A stretch of 64,000 nucleotides of DNA from DAOUKH01 sp964291475 (GTDB taxonomy: Bacteria > Chloroflexota > Dehalococcoidia > SHYB01). How positions within the stretch are numbered: the stretch's first letter is position 1; each line of letters opens with the position of its first letter. A model generated the notes under the pieces. It saw only the letters and a program-made list of their open reading frames with translations. It made no database searches and had not been told where the DNA came from. Positions 43,197-50,473 of this stretch are shown here, piece by piece. The position numbers and the translations under genes are program-made. The DNA lies in contig OZ220064.1 in assembly GCA_964291475.2 (NCBI GenBank), positions 1 to 64,000 of the forward strand. Reading direction: 5' to 3'.

Positions 43197-43511
43197 TTAG
43201 GACAGGAAGACGCGCACGTCCGCGTGCGTGAAGTGCAGCTCGAGGACGCCGGAGCGCTCATGCTCCACCGATTCTCGATAGGCGTCGAGCGTGATGGCGC
43301 AGGGCGCGCCGTCGGGGCCGGACTCCTTCACGTGCGGGCAGTCCAGCTGCATTTGTGCCAGAGGGCAGAGATGGTCGGCGGTCGGTGCGTCCCAGTAGCC
43401 CACCACTTGCATGGGGTGGAAGAGCTCCTCCGCCGCGTTCCGCAGGTCGGCGACGATCTCGGAAGCGCGGTAGCTGACCGACTGCGGGATCGAAATCTCG
43501 ATGATTTCCAC
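43197..43511 (-). CDS. Small Cys-containing protein of unknown function
   Basis: A 104-aa protein starting at GTG directly after the TAA of the preceding frame. It opens VEIIEISIPQSVSYRASEI and has three Cys in the middle (HLCPLAQMQLDCPHVKES and PDGAPCAITLD), suggesting a metal site. I do not recognise it. Adjacency to the 59-aa frame suggests one bicistronic unit. Confidence 0.6.
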   Translation of the reverse strand: MEIIEISIPQSVSYRASEIVADLRNAAEELFHPMQVVGYWDAPTADHLCPLAQMQLDCPHVKESGPDGAPCAITLDAYRESVEHERSGVLELHFTHADVRVFLS

Positions 43512-43691
43512 TTACGGGTGCTCCTCGTCCACCGAGCGCAGGAAGTCGAGGTCTTCCTCCCGGAGCATCCCGCGCCGCATGCGGTCGTCGATCTCCATGA
43601 CGGAGCGGACCTGCCGGCTGGGCAGCCGGTGGATGCGGCGCATGACGCCGCTGAGCCGCCGGGCGAGCTCCGCGCGTTCCGTTTCGTCCAC
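43512..43691 (-). CDS. Small Arg-rich protein of unknown function
   Basis: About 59 aa from the GTG at 43691 (VDETERAELARRLSGVMRR), with a purine-rich GAGGGGG before it. A TTG start at 43766 is possible, but it lies within a TTGCGG-18-TACACT promoter-like sequence, so the shorter form is favoured. Mostly helical and charged. Its TAA abuts the next start codon. Confidence 0.5.
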   Translation of the reverse strand: MDETERAELARRLSGVMRRIHRLPSRQVRSVMEIDDRMRRGMLREEDLDFLRSVDEEHP

Positions 43692-43790
43692 TTGGCGATG
43701 AACCCCCTCACGCAAAGGCTTGGGCTTCGTTGACCGCACGCTTGCGAGATTGAGTGTAGGGCGCAAACGAGCGCCTCCGCAATGAACGCC

Positions 43791-44906
43791 CTACTGCTCC
43801 ATATCGTCGACAGAGCTTGAGGTGCCGGCCTTCTGCCCCCGCCGACCCACCACCATGCGCCCGGCGAGCAAGAGCAGCGTCATGCCGATCAAAGGAAAGA
43901 CGAAAGCCGCCATCGCGAGGCTGAATGGGCCCACCGCGTCGTGGTCCGAGGCGCGGAGGACCACGTAAACCATGAAGGCGACGAAGTAACCGAAGAAGAG
44001 CGACCCCTCCCAGCGGTCGATCCGGTAGCCGCTGAGGAAGACGGGGAAGCAGGCCACCGCCGCGGCAAGCATGACGGGAATGTCGAAGTGGATCGCCGAG
44101 GGCTCGACGGCAAGACCGCCGCCGGCGAGCGCCGACGCCCCCGCCACGGCGAGGATGTTGAAGATATTGCTGCCCACCACGTTGCCCACCGCGATGTCGC
44201 GCTGCCCCTTTATCGCCGCCACGATCGAGGTCACCAGCTCCGGCAGCGACGTGCCGATGGCGACGACGGTGAGCCCGATCACCATCTCACTCACGCCGAT
44301 CTCCGCCGCGACGCTCGACGCGCCGTCCACCAGGCGGTTCGCGCCGAACGCGAGGATGACGCCCCCGCCCGCGGTGATGACGGCGTCCTTGGCGAGGCCC
44401 AGCGGCGTCCGTTGTACCTCCGGCGCCTCCGGCGCATCGGTCGCTTCGGACTGAGGGAAGAACCGCCGCCGCGCGAAGAGGAATACGACGTAGGCGAAGA
44501 AGGCCGCCACCAACACCGCGCCCTCGACCCGTCCGATGCGCTCGTTGAGCGCCATGAGCAGCAGCACGACCGAGACCCCGATCATGATTGGCACGTCCAA
44601 ACGCACCAGACGGCTGGCGACGACGAGCGGGGCCACCGCGGCGCTCAGCCCAAGGACGGCGAGCACGTTGATGATGTTGCTGCCCACCACGTTGCCCAGG
44701 GCGATGCCCGGCGCGTCCTCGAAGGCGGCGCTGACGCCGACCACGAGCTCCGGCGCCCCGGTCCCGAACGAAACGATGGTGAGGCCGATGATGATCGGCG
44801 GGACGTTGAAGGCCGCGGCGAGCCGGGACGCCCCCCGGATGAGCATCTCCGCTCCAAGAATCAGGAGCACGAGGCCGGCGGCGATCCAAACGGCGTCGAG
44901 GATCAT
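43791..44906 (-). CDS. Ca2+/Na+ exchanger (YrbG/CaxA family)
   Basis: A 371-aa inner-membrane cation/Ca2+ exchanger with two inverted alpha repeats: SFGTGAPELVVGVSAAF with GNVVGSNIINVLA, and AIGTSLPELVTSIVAAI with GNVVGSNIFNILAVAG. The acidic Glu in each repeat is present. Between the halves is a hydrophilic linker (about 150-170). About ten TM segments are predicted by eye. It probably exports Ca2+ in exchange for Na+ or H+. Confidence 0.93.
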   Translation of the reverse strand: MILDAVWIAAGLVLLILGAEMLIRGASRLAAAFNVPPIIIGLTIVSFGTGAPELVVGVSAAFEDAPGIALGNVVGSNIINVLAVLGLSAAVAPLVVASRLVRLDVPIMIGVSVVLLLMALNERIGRVEGAVLVAAFFAYVVFLFARRRFFPQSEATDAPEAPEVQRTPLGLAKDAVITAGGGVILAFGANRLVDGASSVAAEIGVSEMVIGLTVVAIGTSLPELVTSIVAAIKGQRDIAVGNVVGSNIFNILAVAGASALAGGGLAVEPSAIHFDIPVMLAAAVACFPVFLSGYRIDRWEGSLFFGYFVAFMVYVVLRASDHDAVGPFSLAMAAFVFPLIGMTLLLLAGRMVVGRRGQKAGTSSSVDDMEQ

Positions 44907-44951
44907 GACGCCGGCGCCCGGGTGGAGCGGTGGGCGTGGAACATCGGCTCG

Positions 44952-45734
44952 CTATTCGCCCTTGAACGTGGGGGGCCGCTTCTCAAGAAAGGCGGCGAGG
45001 CCTTCCTTGCCGTCCTCGGTGGCCAGCAGACGCAGCATGCCGCGGAGGTCGTCGGTCACGGCGTCGGAGAGCGTCTGCTTCGCGCCCTCAACGACGCGGG
45101 ACTTGATCTCGGCCACGGCGAGCGGCGCCTTCTCGGCGATCTTCGCCGCCGTTTCCAAGGCCCGCTCCATCAGCCCCTCCGCCGGCGTCACTTCATTGAC
45201 CAGGCCCCACGCCAGAGCGTCCTGGGCCCCGAGCATGTCGCCGGTGAGCAGCAGGGGCTGCGCGCGCGTCTTCCCGATGAGCCGGGTCAGACGCTGCGTG
45301 CCGCCCCAGCCGGGCGTGATGCCGAGGTTGATCTCGGGCTGCCCGAAGCGGGCGTGCTCGGCGGCGATCCTGATGTCGCAGGCCATGGCCAGCTCCGCCC
45401 CGCCGCCCAGGCAGAAGCCGTTGATGGCCGCGACTACCGCCTTGGGGAACGACTCGATGCGGTCGAACAACCGCGCCGCCTGAAACAGGGGATGGTCGTC
45501 GTCGATCTCCTCGACCCGTGAGAGCAGCTTGATGTCGGCCCCCGCGCAGAACATCTTCTCCCCCGCCCCGGTGATCACCACCGCCCCCACCTCGCGGTCC
45601 TTCTCCACGGCGTCGAGCGCGGCGGACAGGCCCGCGATGACGTCGGTCCCCATCGAGTTGGCCGGCGGATTGTCGATGGTGAGGACGGTCACGGCCCCAT
45701 GGCGCGCGGTGGATACGGCAGTCTGTTCCGGCAT
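44952..45734 (-). CDS. Enoyl-CoA hydratase/isomerase
   Basis: A 260-aa crotonase-fold enzyme of beta-oxidation-type pathways. Both catalytic Glu residues of true hydratases are present: GGGAELAMACD and QPEINLGITPGWGGTQRL. The oxyanion region FCAGADIKLL is conserved. GAGGAG lies about 9 nt before the ATG. A promoter for the divergent 5S rRNA is 107 nt away. Confidence 0.93.
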   Translation of the reverse strand: MPEQTAVSTARHGAVTVLTIDNPPANSMGTDVIAGLSAALDAVEKDREVGAVVITGAGEKMFCAGADIKLLSRVEEIDDDHPLFQAARLFDRIESFPKAVVAAINGFCLGGGAELAMACDIRIAAEHARFGQPEINLGITPGWGGTQRLTRLIGKTRAQPLLLTGDMLGAQDALAWGLVNEVTPAEGLMERALETAAKIAEKAPLAVAEIKSRVVEGAKQTLSDAVTDDLRGMLRLLATEDGKEGLAAFLEKRPPTFKGE

Positions 45735-45841
45735 GGAGAAGCTCCTCGGGAGGTGTCGCTTCGACCCCGGCTTCGGCGGGGCGGTTCGCGGCTCTAGTCT
45801 AGTCTAGCGCACCCCGTTCGCGCGGAAGCCGGACGCGCCGC

Positions 45842-45871
45842 TTGAGCAACCGCTCTCCGCTGCGTTATACT
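45842..45871 (+). promoter_or_regulatory. Promoter of the solitary 5S rRNA
   Basis: TTGAGC (45842-45847), 18 nt, TATACT (45866-45871). The start would be at about 45877, the first base of the 5S gene. Confidence 0.6.
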
Positions 45872-45876
45872 TGATG

Positions 45877-45997
45877 CCTCTGGTGGCCAGAGCGGTGTGG
45901 ACCCACCCGTTCCCATCCCGAACACGGAAGTGAAACGCACCAGCGCAGACGATACTCGAGGGGGAACCCTCTGTGGAAAATATGCCGCCGCCAGGGG
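45877..45997 (+). rRNA. rrf: 5S ribosomal RNA (stand-alone)
   Basis: A 121-nt 5S rRNA. The ends CCTCTGGTGG and CCGCCAGGGG form a 10-bp helix I (with two G-U pairs). The inner ACCCACCCGTTCCCATCCCGAA and GAACACGGAAGTGAAAC segments are canonical. It is not joined to a 23S: the upstream neighbour is a divergent protein gene and the downstream is a terminator. It has its own promoter. Confidence 0.96.
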
Positions 45998-46004
45998 TTT
46001 TCTT

Positions 46005-46037
46005 AAGGGCCTGACTCCACAGTCAGGCCCTTTGGTT
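46005..46037 (+). terminator. Rho-independent terminator after 5S rRNA
   Basis: AAGGGCCTGACT, CCAC loop, AGTCAGGCCCTT: a perfect 12-bp stem followed by TGGTTT. Confidence 0.9.
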
Positions 46038-46107
46038 TAAGCCTTACCGCCGGCCCCGGCGAAGCTCCACCGATCCGGGCCCACAGGAGTCGACAGGTTC
46101 GCAGACC

Positions 46108-46137
46108 TTTACAGCCCCAGAAGCCCATCCGTATAAT
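46108..46137 (+). promoter_or_regulatory. Promoter of the S1 gene
   Basis: TTTACA (46108-46113), 18 nt, TATAAT (46132-46137). The gene start is at 46173, giving a short leader of about 30 nt. Confidence 0.65.
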
Positions 46138-46172
46138 GCGCCGTAACCCAGCTACCCAGGCAGAGTGAACTT

Positions 46173-47564
46173 GTGACCCAGCAGTCCGGCGAATTCGATA
46201 TGGACCAGTTGCTCGATGAGGCCGAGCAGGGGTACCAAAACCTCTATCGCGGCCAAGTCGTCGACGGGGTCATCATGAAGGTTGACAAGGACGGCGTCCT
46301 CGTCAACGTCGGACAGAAGACCGAGGGTGTCGTCCCCTCCCGCGAGATGCGGACGCTGACGCCCGCCGACGTAGAAGAGTTAAAGGAAGGCGACCCCATC
46401 GTCGTCGCCGTCGTCCGGCCCGAGACCGACGAGGGCCAGGCGGTCCTTTCCCTGGACCGCGCGCGGGGCGAGATGGGCTGGCGCGTCCTTCTTCAGCATG
46501 CTCAAGACGGGACCGTCATCGAGGCGCCGGTCACCGGCTTCAACAAGGGCGGGGCCGTGGTGAACGCCGAGGGCGTCCAGGGTTTCGTCCCTCTCTCTCA
46601 GCTGACCGCCGTAGGACGTCCACGGGGCGACGGGGTCCAGAACGAGGCCCTCGAAGCGCTCGTGGGCACGACGCTCAAGGTCAAGGTGATCGAGGTCAAC
46701 CGCCGCCGCAACCGCGCCATTCTCTCCGAGCGCGCCGCGACGCAAGAGTTCCGCGCCGCCGGCAAGGCGAAGCTGCTCGCGGAGCTTCAAGAGGGCGAGC
46801 TGAAGCGCGGCGTGGTCAGCGGCACCACCAACTTCGGCGCCTTCGTCGATCTCGGCGGCGCCGACGGCCTCATCCACATCTCCGAGCTTTCGTGGCAGCC
46901 GGTGCGCCGCCCCGAGGACGTCGTCAATGTCGGCGATGAGGTCGAGGTGCTCGTGGTCAAGGTCGATCAGGAAGCCCAACGCATCGCGTTGAGCCTCAAG
47001 CGGACCAAGCCTGAGCCGTGGGCCGAGGTGCCTTACCGGTACCATGAGGGACAGATCGTCCCCGCGACGGTCACCAAGCTCGCCACCTTCGGCGCCTTCG
47101 CCCGCATCGAGGATGGCGTCGAGGGGCTCATCCATATCTCTGAGCTGGCCGACCGCATGATCCAGCATCCCCGCGAGGTCGTAACCGAAGGCAAGGACGT
47201 GATGGTCAAGATCGTTCGGGTCGACCCCGCGCGCAGGCGCATCGGTCTGAGCCTCAAGCAGGTCGACGCGGATGGTGACGAGAGCCCCGCCCCAGTGCCG
47301 CGTCAGGCTGCACCGGAACCGCGGTCCGCGCCACCCGAGCAGCGCTTCGGCCCGGGAGAGGCGGAGCATCGCGTCGAGCGCCCCGCGCTCGACTCGGCGC
47401 TCGCCGCCCAGCTTGCCGAGGCGGTCTCGGCCGGCGAAGAGGCAGCCGGCGCCGAGGTTGGGCCGGACGCGCAATCTGATGATACGATGAATGAGTCCGC
47501 AGGCGAGACCGCCGCCGCTCCGGCCGAGGAAGAAACGGAGCGCGTCACAGGCGAGACCGCCTAG
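46173..47564 (+). CDS. rpsA: 30S ribosomal protein S1-like, four S1 repeats
   Basis: A 463-aa protein with GTG start. Four S1 RNA-binding domains are seen (about 26-93, 110-180, 197-270, 283-355), with motifs KGGAVVNAEGVQGFVPLSQL, TNFGAFVDLGGADGLIHISEL and FGAFARIEDGVEGLIHISELA. The last ~100 residues are acidic/Pro-rich linker and tail. The four-domain form is shorter than E. coli S1 (six) and is common outside Proteobacteria. It binds mRNA and assists initiation. An internal ATG at 46200 is an alternative start. Confidence 0.92.
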   Translation: MTQQSGEFDMDQLLDEAEQGYQNLYRGQVVDGVIMKVDKDGVLVNVGQKTEGVVPSREMRTLTPADVEELKEGDPIVVAVVRPETDEGQAVLSLDRARGEMGWRVLLQHAQDGTVIEAPVTGFNKGGAVVNAEGVQGFVPLSQLTAVGRPRGDGVQNEALEALVGTTLKVKVIEVNRRRNRAILSERAATQEFRAAGKAKLLAELQEGELKRGVVSGTTNFGAFVDLGGADGLIHISELSWQPVRRPEDVVNVGDEVEVLVVKVDQEAQRIALSLKRTKPEPWAEVPYRYHEGQIVPATVTKLATFGAFARIEDGVEGLIHISELADRMIQHPREVVTEGKDVMVKIVRVDPARRRIGLSLKQVDADGDESPAPVPRQAAPEPRSAPPEQRFGPGEAEHRVERPALDSALAAQLAEAVSAGEEAAGAEVGPDAQSDDTMNESAGETAAAPAEEETERVTGETA

Positions 47565-47617
47565 GAACTACGGAGTGCTCAGTCAGTTAAGCAACCCGCT
47601 CACACGGAGCAACGCCT

Positions 47618-50185
47618 ATGGCTAGCAGGTTCGAAAAATTCTCCGAACGCGCCCGCCGGGTTCTCTCCCTGGCCCAGGAAGAGGCCCAGCGGTTTAATCA
47701 CAACTACATCGGCACCGAGCACATCCTCTTGGGCCTCGTGCGCGAGACCGAGGGCGTGGCCGCCCGCGTGCTGTCCAACCTCGGCGTCGAGCTCACCAAG
47801 GTGCGCTCCGCCGTTGAGTTCATCATCGGCCGCGGCGAGAAATCGGTTCCCGGCGAGATCGGCCTGACGCCCCGCGCCAAGAAGGTGATCGAGCTCGCGG
47901 TCGACGAGGCCCGCCGCCTTAACCACAGTTATATCGGCACCGAGCACCTGCTCATCGGCCTGCTCCGCGAGGGCGAGGGCGTGGCCGCCGGCGTCCTCGA
48001 AAGCCTCGGCGTCACCCTCGAGAAGATTAGGAACGAGACCAGCCGCGTCCTCAGCCAGAGCGCGCCCCAGTCGGCGCAATCGGGCCGCAGCGGGACGCGC
48101 ACCCCCGTGCTCGACCAGCTCGGCATCGACCTCACCGCCGCCGCCCGCGCCGGCAAGCTCGACCCCGTGATCGGCCGCAAGAAGGAAATCGAACGGGTGG
48201 TCCAGATTCTTAGCCGCCGCACCAAGAACAACCCCGTGCTCATCGGCGAGCCCGGCGTCGGCAAGACCGCCATCGTCGAGGCCTTGGCGCAGCGCATCGT
48301 CGACGGTGAGGACATCCCCAATACCCTGCACCAGAAGCGCCTCGTCACCCTCGACATGGGCGCCCTCGTCGCCGGCACCAAATACCGCGGCGAGTTCGAG
48401 GAACGCCTCAAGAAGGTGATCGAAGAGATTAAGACCTCGGGCAACTGCGTCCTGTTCATCGACGAGATGCACACCATGGTGGGCGCGGGCGCCGCCGAGG
48501 GCGCCGTGGACGCGGCGAACATCCTCAAACCCTCCCTTTCGCGCGGCGAGCTGCAGACCATCGGCGCCACCACCCTCGACGAGTACCGCAAGTACGTCGA
48601 GCGGGATGCCGCCCTCGAACGCCGCTTCCAGCCGGTGCAGGTCGAGCAGCCGAGCGCCGACGAGACCGTCGCGATCCTTCGCGGCATCAAGGTCCGGTAC
48701 GAAGAGCACCACAATCTGAAGATCAACGAGGAGGCCCTCCGGGCGTGCGCCAGCTTGGCCTCCCGCTACATCTCCGACCGCTTCCTCCCCGACAAGGCCA
48801 TCGACCTCATGGACGAGGCCGCCTCCCGCGTGCGCATCCGAGGCACGACCACGCCCCTTTCCGTTAAAGAGGCGCGGCAGGTCCTCAACAAGGTGCACAC
48901 CGAGAAGGAAGAGGCCATCGGCGGCCAGCAGTACGAGTTCGCCGCCGAGTTGCGCGACCGCGAGATACAGCTCACCGAGAAACTCGAGCAGCTGGAACGG
49001 GACTGGAACGACGCCCAGGACGCCACCGGCCTCGAGGTCACCGAGGAAGACATCGCCGAAGTCGTCGGCATGTGGACCGGCATCCCGGTGACGCGCCTTG
49101 CGACCGAAGAGACCACGCGGCTCCTCCAGATGGAAGGCGTGCTGCACAAACGCATCATCGGCCAGGACGAGGCGATCGCCGTGATCGCCCGCGCCATCCG
49201 CCGCGCCCGCGCCGGCCTCAAGGACTCGCGCCGCCCCATCGGTGTCTTCCTCTTCCTAGGCCCTACCGGCGTCGGCAAGACGGAGCTCGTCCGCGTGCTC
49301 GCCGAGTTCATGTTCGGCAGCGAAGAGTCGATGATCCGCCTCGACATGTCCGAGTTCATGGAGCGCCACACCGTGGCCCGCCTCGTCGGCTCCCCGCCCG
49401 GCTACGTCGGCTATGACGACGGCGGCCAGTTGACCGAGGCGGTGCGCCGCAAGAGCTACAGCGTCATCCTCTTGGACGAGATCGAGAAGGCCCACCCCGA
49501 GGTCTTCAACATCCTCCTCCAGATCTTCGACGACGGCCACCTCACCGACGCCAAAGGCCGGAAGGTGGACTTCCGCAACTCGATCATCGTGATGACCTCG
49601 AACATCGGCGCCGAGCTGATCCGCCGCAATACCGCCATCGGCTTCGCAACCGGCGGCGACGAGTCGGAGGACGCCAAGCGCGCCTACGAAGCGATGAAGG
49701 AAAAGGTCACCAGCGAGGTCAAGAAGGTCTTCCGCCCCGAATTCCTCAACCGGATCGACTCGCAGGTCGTCTTCCACGCCTTGGAACAGAAACACATCGA
49801 GGAGATCGTGGGCCTCATGCTCGACCTCGTGGCTAAGGCGGTCGTCGAGAAGGGGATGGGCTTCCGCGCCACGCCCGAGGCGATGTCCTTCCTCGCGAAG
49901 GAAGGGTACGACCCCACGTTCGGGGCCAGGCCGCTGCGGCGCAAGATCCAAGACCTCGTCGAAGACCCGCTCTCGGAAGCGGTGCTCCGCGGCGAGTTCG
50001 ACGTCGGGGACAACGTTGTGATCGATGTCGAGGACGGCGAGATCAAGCTTCACAAAGGGCCGGCCGCGATCCCGGAGGGCGATGCCCCCGCGGCCGCGCT
50101 GCCCGCGGGAGACGACTTGGACGAAGCCCTGCCGGAGCCCCCCGAAGGGGCCGCGGCGGGCACGGAGCCGCCGCCCGCCGGCTAG
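47618..50185 (+). CDS. clpC: ATP-dependent Clp protease ATPase ClpC
   Basis: An 855-aa Hsp100 ATPase. Two N-terminal Clp_N repeats (about 1-150) are followed by AAA1 with GEPGVGKTAIVEAL (about 208-221), a UVR/coiled middle (about 420-455, EEAIGGQQYEFAAELRDREI), AAA2 with LGPTGVGKTELVRVL (about 547-561), and a C-terminal D2-small domain. The ~50-residue Pro/Ala/Asp-rich end is lineage-specific. No ctsR, mcsA or mcsB is next to it. It unfolds substrates for ClpP. Confidence 0.97.
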   Translation: MASRFEKFSERARRVLSLAQEEAQRFNHNYIGTEHILLGLVRETEGVAARVLSNLGVELTKVRSAVEFIIGRGEKSVPGEIGLTPRAKKVIELAVDEARRLNHSYIGTEHLLIGLLREGEGVAAGVLESLGVTLEKIRNETSRVLSQSAPQSAQSGRSGTRTPVLDQLGIDLTAAARAGKLDPVIGRKKEIERVVQILSRRTKNNPVLIGEPGVGKTAIVEALAQRIVDGEDIPNTLHQKRLVTLDMGALVAGTKYRGEFEERLKKVIEEIKTSGNCVLFIDEMHTMVGAGAAEGAVDAANILKPSLSRGELQTIGATTLDEYRKYVERDAALERRFQPVQVEQPSADETVAILRGIKVRYEEHHNLKINEEALRACASLASRYISDRFLPDKAIDLMDEAASRVRIRGTTTPLSVKEARQVLNKVHTEKEEAIGGQQYEFAAELRDREIQLTEKLEQLERDWNDAQDATGLEVTEEDIAEVVGMWTGIPVTRLATEETTRLLQMEGVLHKRIIGQDEAIAVIARAIRRARAGLKDSRRPIGVFLFLGPTGVGKTELVRVLAEFMFGSEESMIRLDMSEFMERHTVARLVGSPPGYVGYDDGGQLTEAVRRKSYSVILLDEIEKAHPEVFNILLQIFDDGHLTDAKGRKVDFRNSIIVMTSNIGAELIRRNTAIGFATGGDESEDAKRAYEAMKEKVTSEVKKVFRPEFLNRIDSQVVFHALEQKHIEEIVGLMLDLVAKAVVEKGMGFRATPEAMSFLAKEGYDPTFGARPLRRKIQDLVEDPLSEAVLRGEFDVGDNVVIDVEDGEIKLHKGPAAIPEGDAPAAALPAGDDLDEALPEPPEGAAAGTEPPPAG

Positions 50186-50473
50186 TCGCGCCTCCCTTGC
50201 CCCGGATCCTTCCTCGTTAGCCATAGAGGAAGGGAAGGAGACCGCATCCGACAGACTGCGCCCGGATGGCAGACTTTGCATAACCGGGAGAGGAGACTTT
50301 GCATAAGACGCCGCCGCTATGCCGCCGGTGTCGGTTGCGGAGGCGTGTCACCTGGGTTGATACTCCCAAAACGATGGTGTAGAATCCTTCACGCTTGCAG
50401 AACCCTTGGCCTCTTATGTCTTCAGCCGAACGTCCTGCACACGTCCCCAAAGTCCTGAATAAGGATTGGTGAA
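50186..50473 (+). other. Intergenic gap with repeated motif and promoter
   Basis: No gene is seen. It contains two copies of AGACTTTGCATAA (50271-50283 and 50294-50306), which resemble the MITE terminal motif. A promoter for the next gene is at 50357-50385. A GGAAGGGAAGGAG purine stretch lies at 50227-50240. Confidence 0.6.
50357..50385 (+). promoter_or_regulatory. Promoter of the DUF11-repeat protein gene
   Basis: TTGATA (50357-50362), 17 nt, TAGAAT (50380-50385). The ATG at 50474 has AAGGA about 9 nt upstream, so the leader is about 80 nt. Confidence 0.65.
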
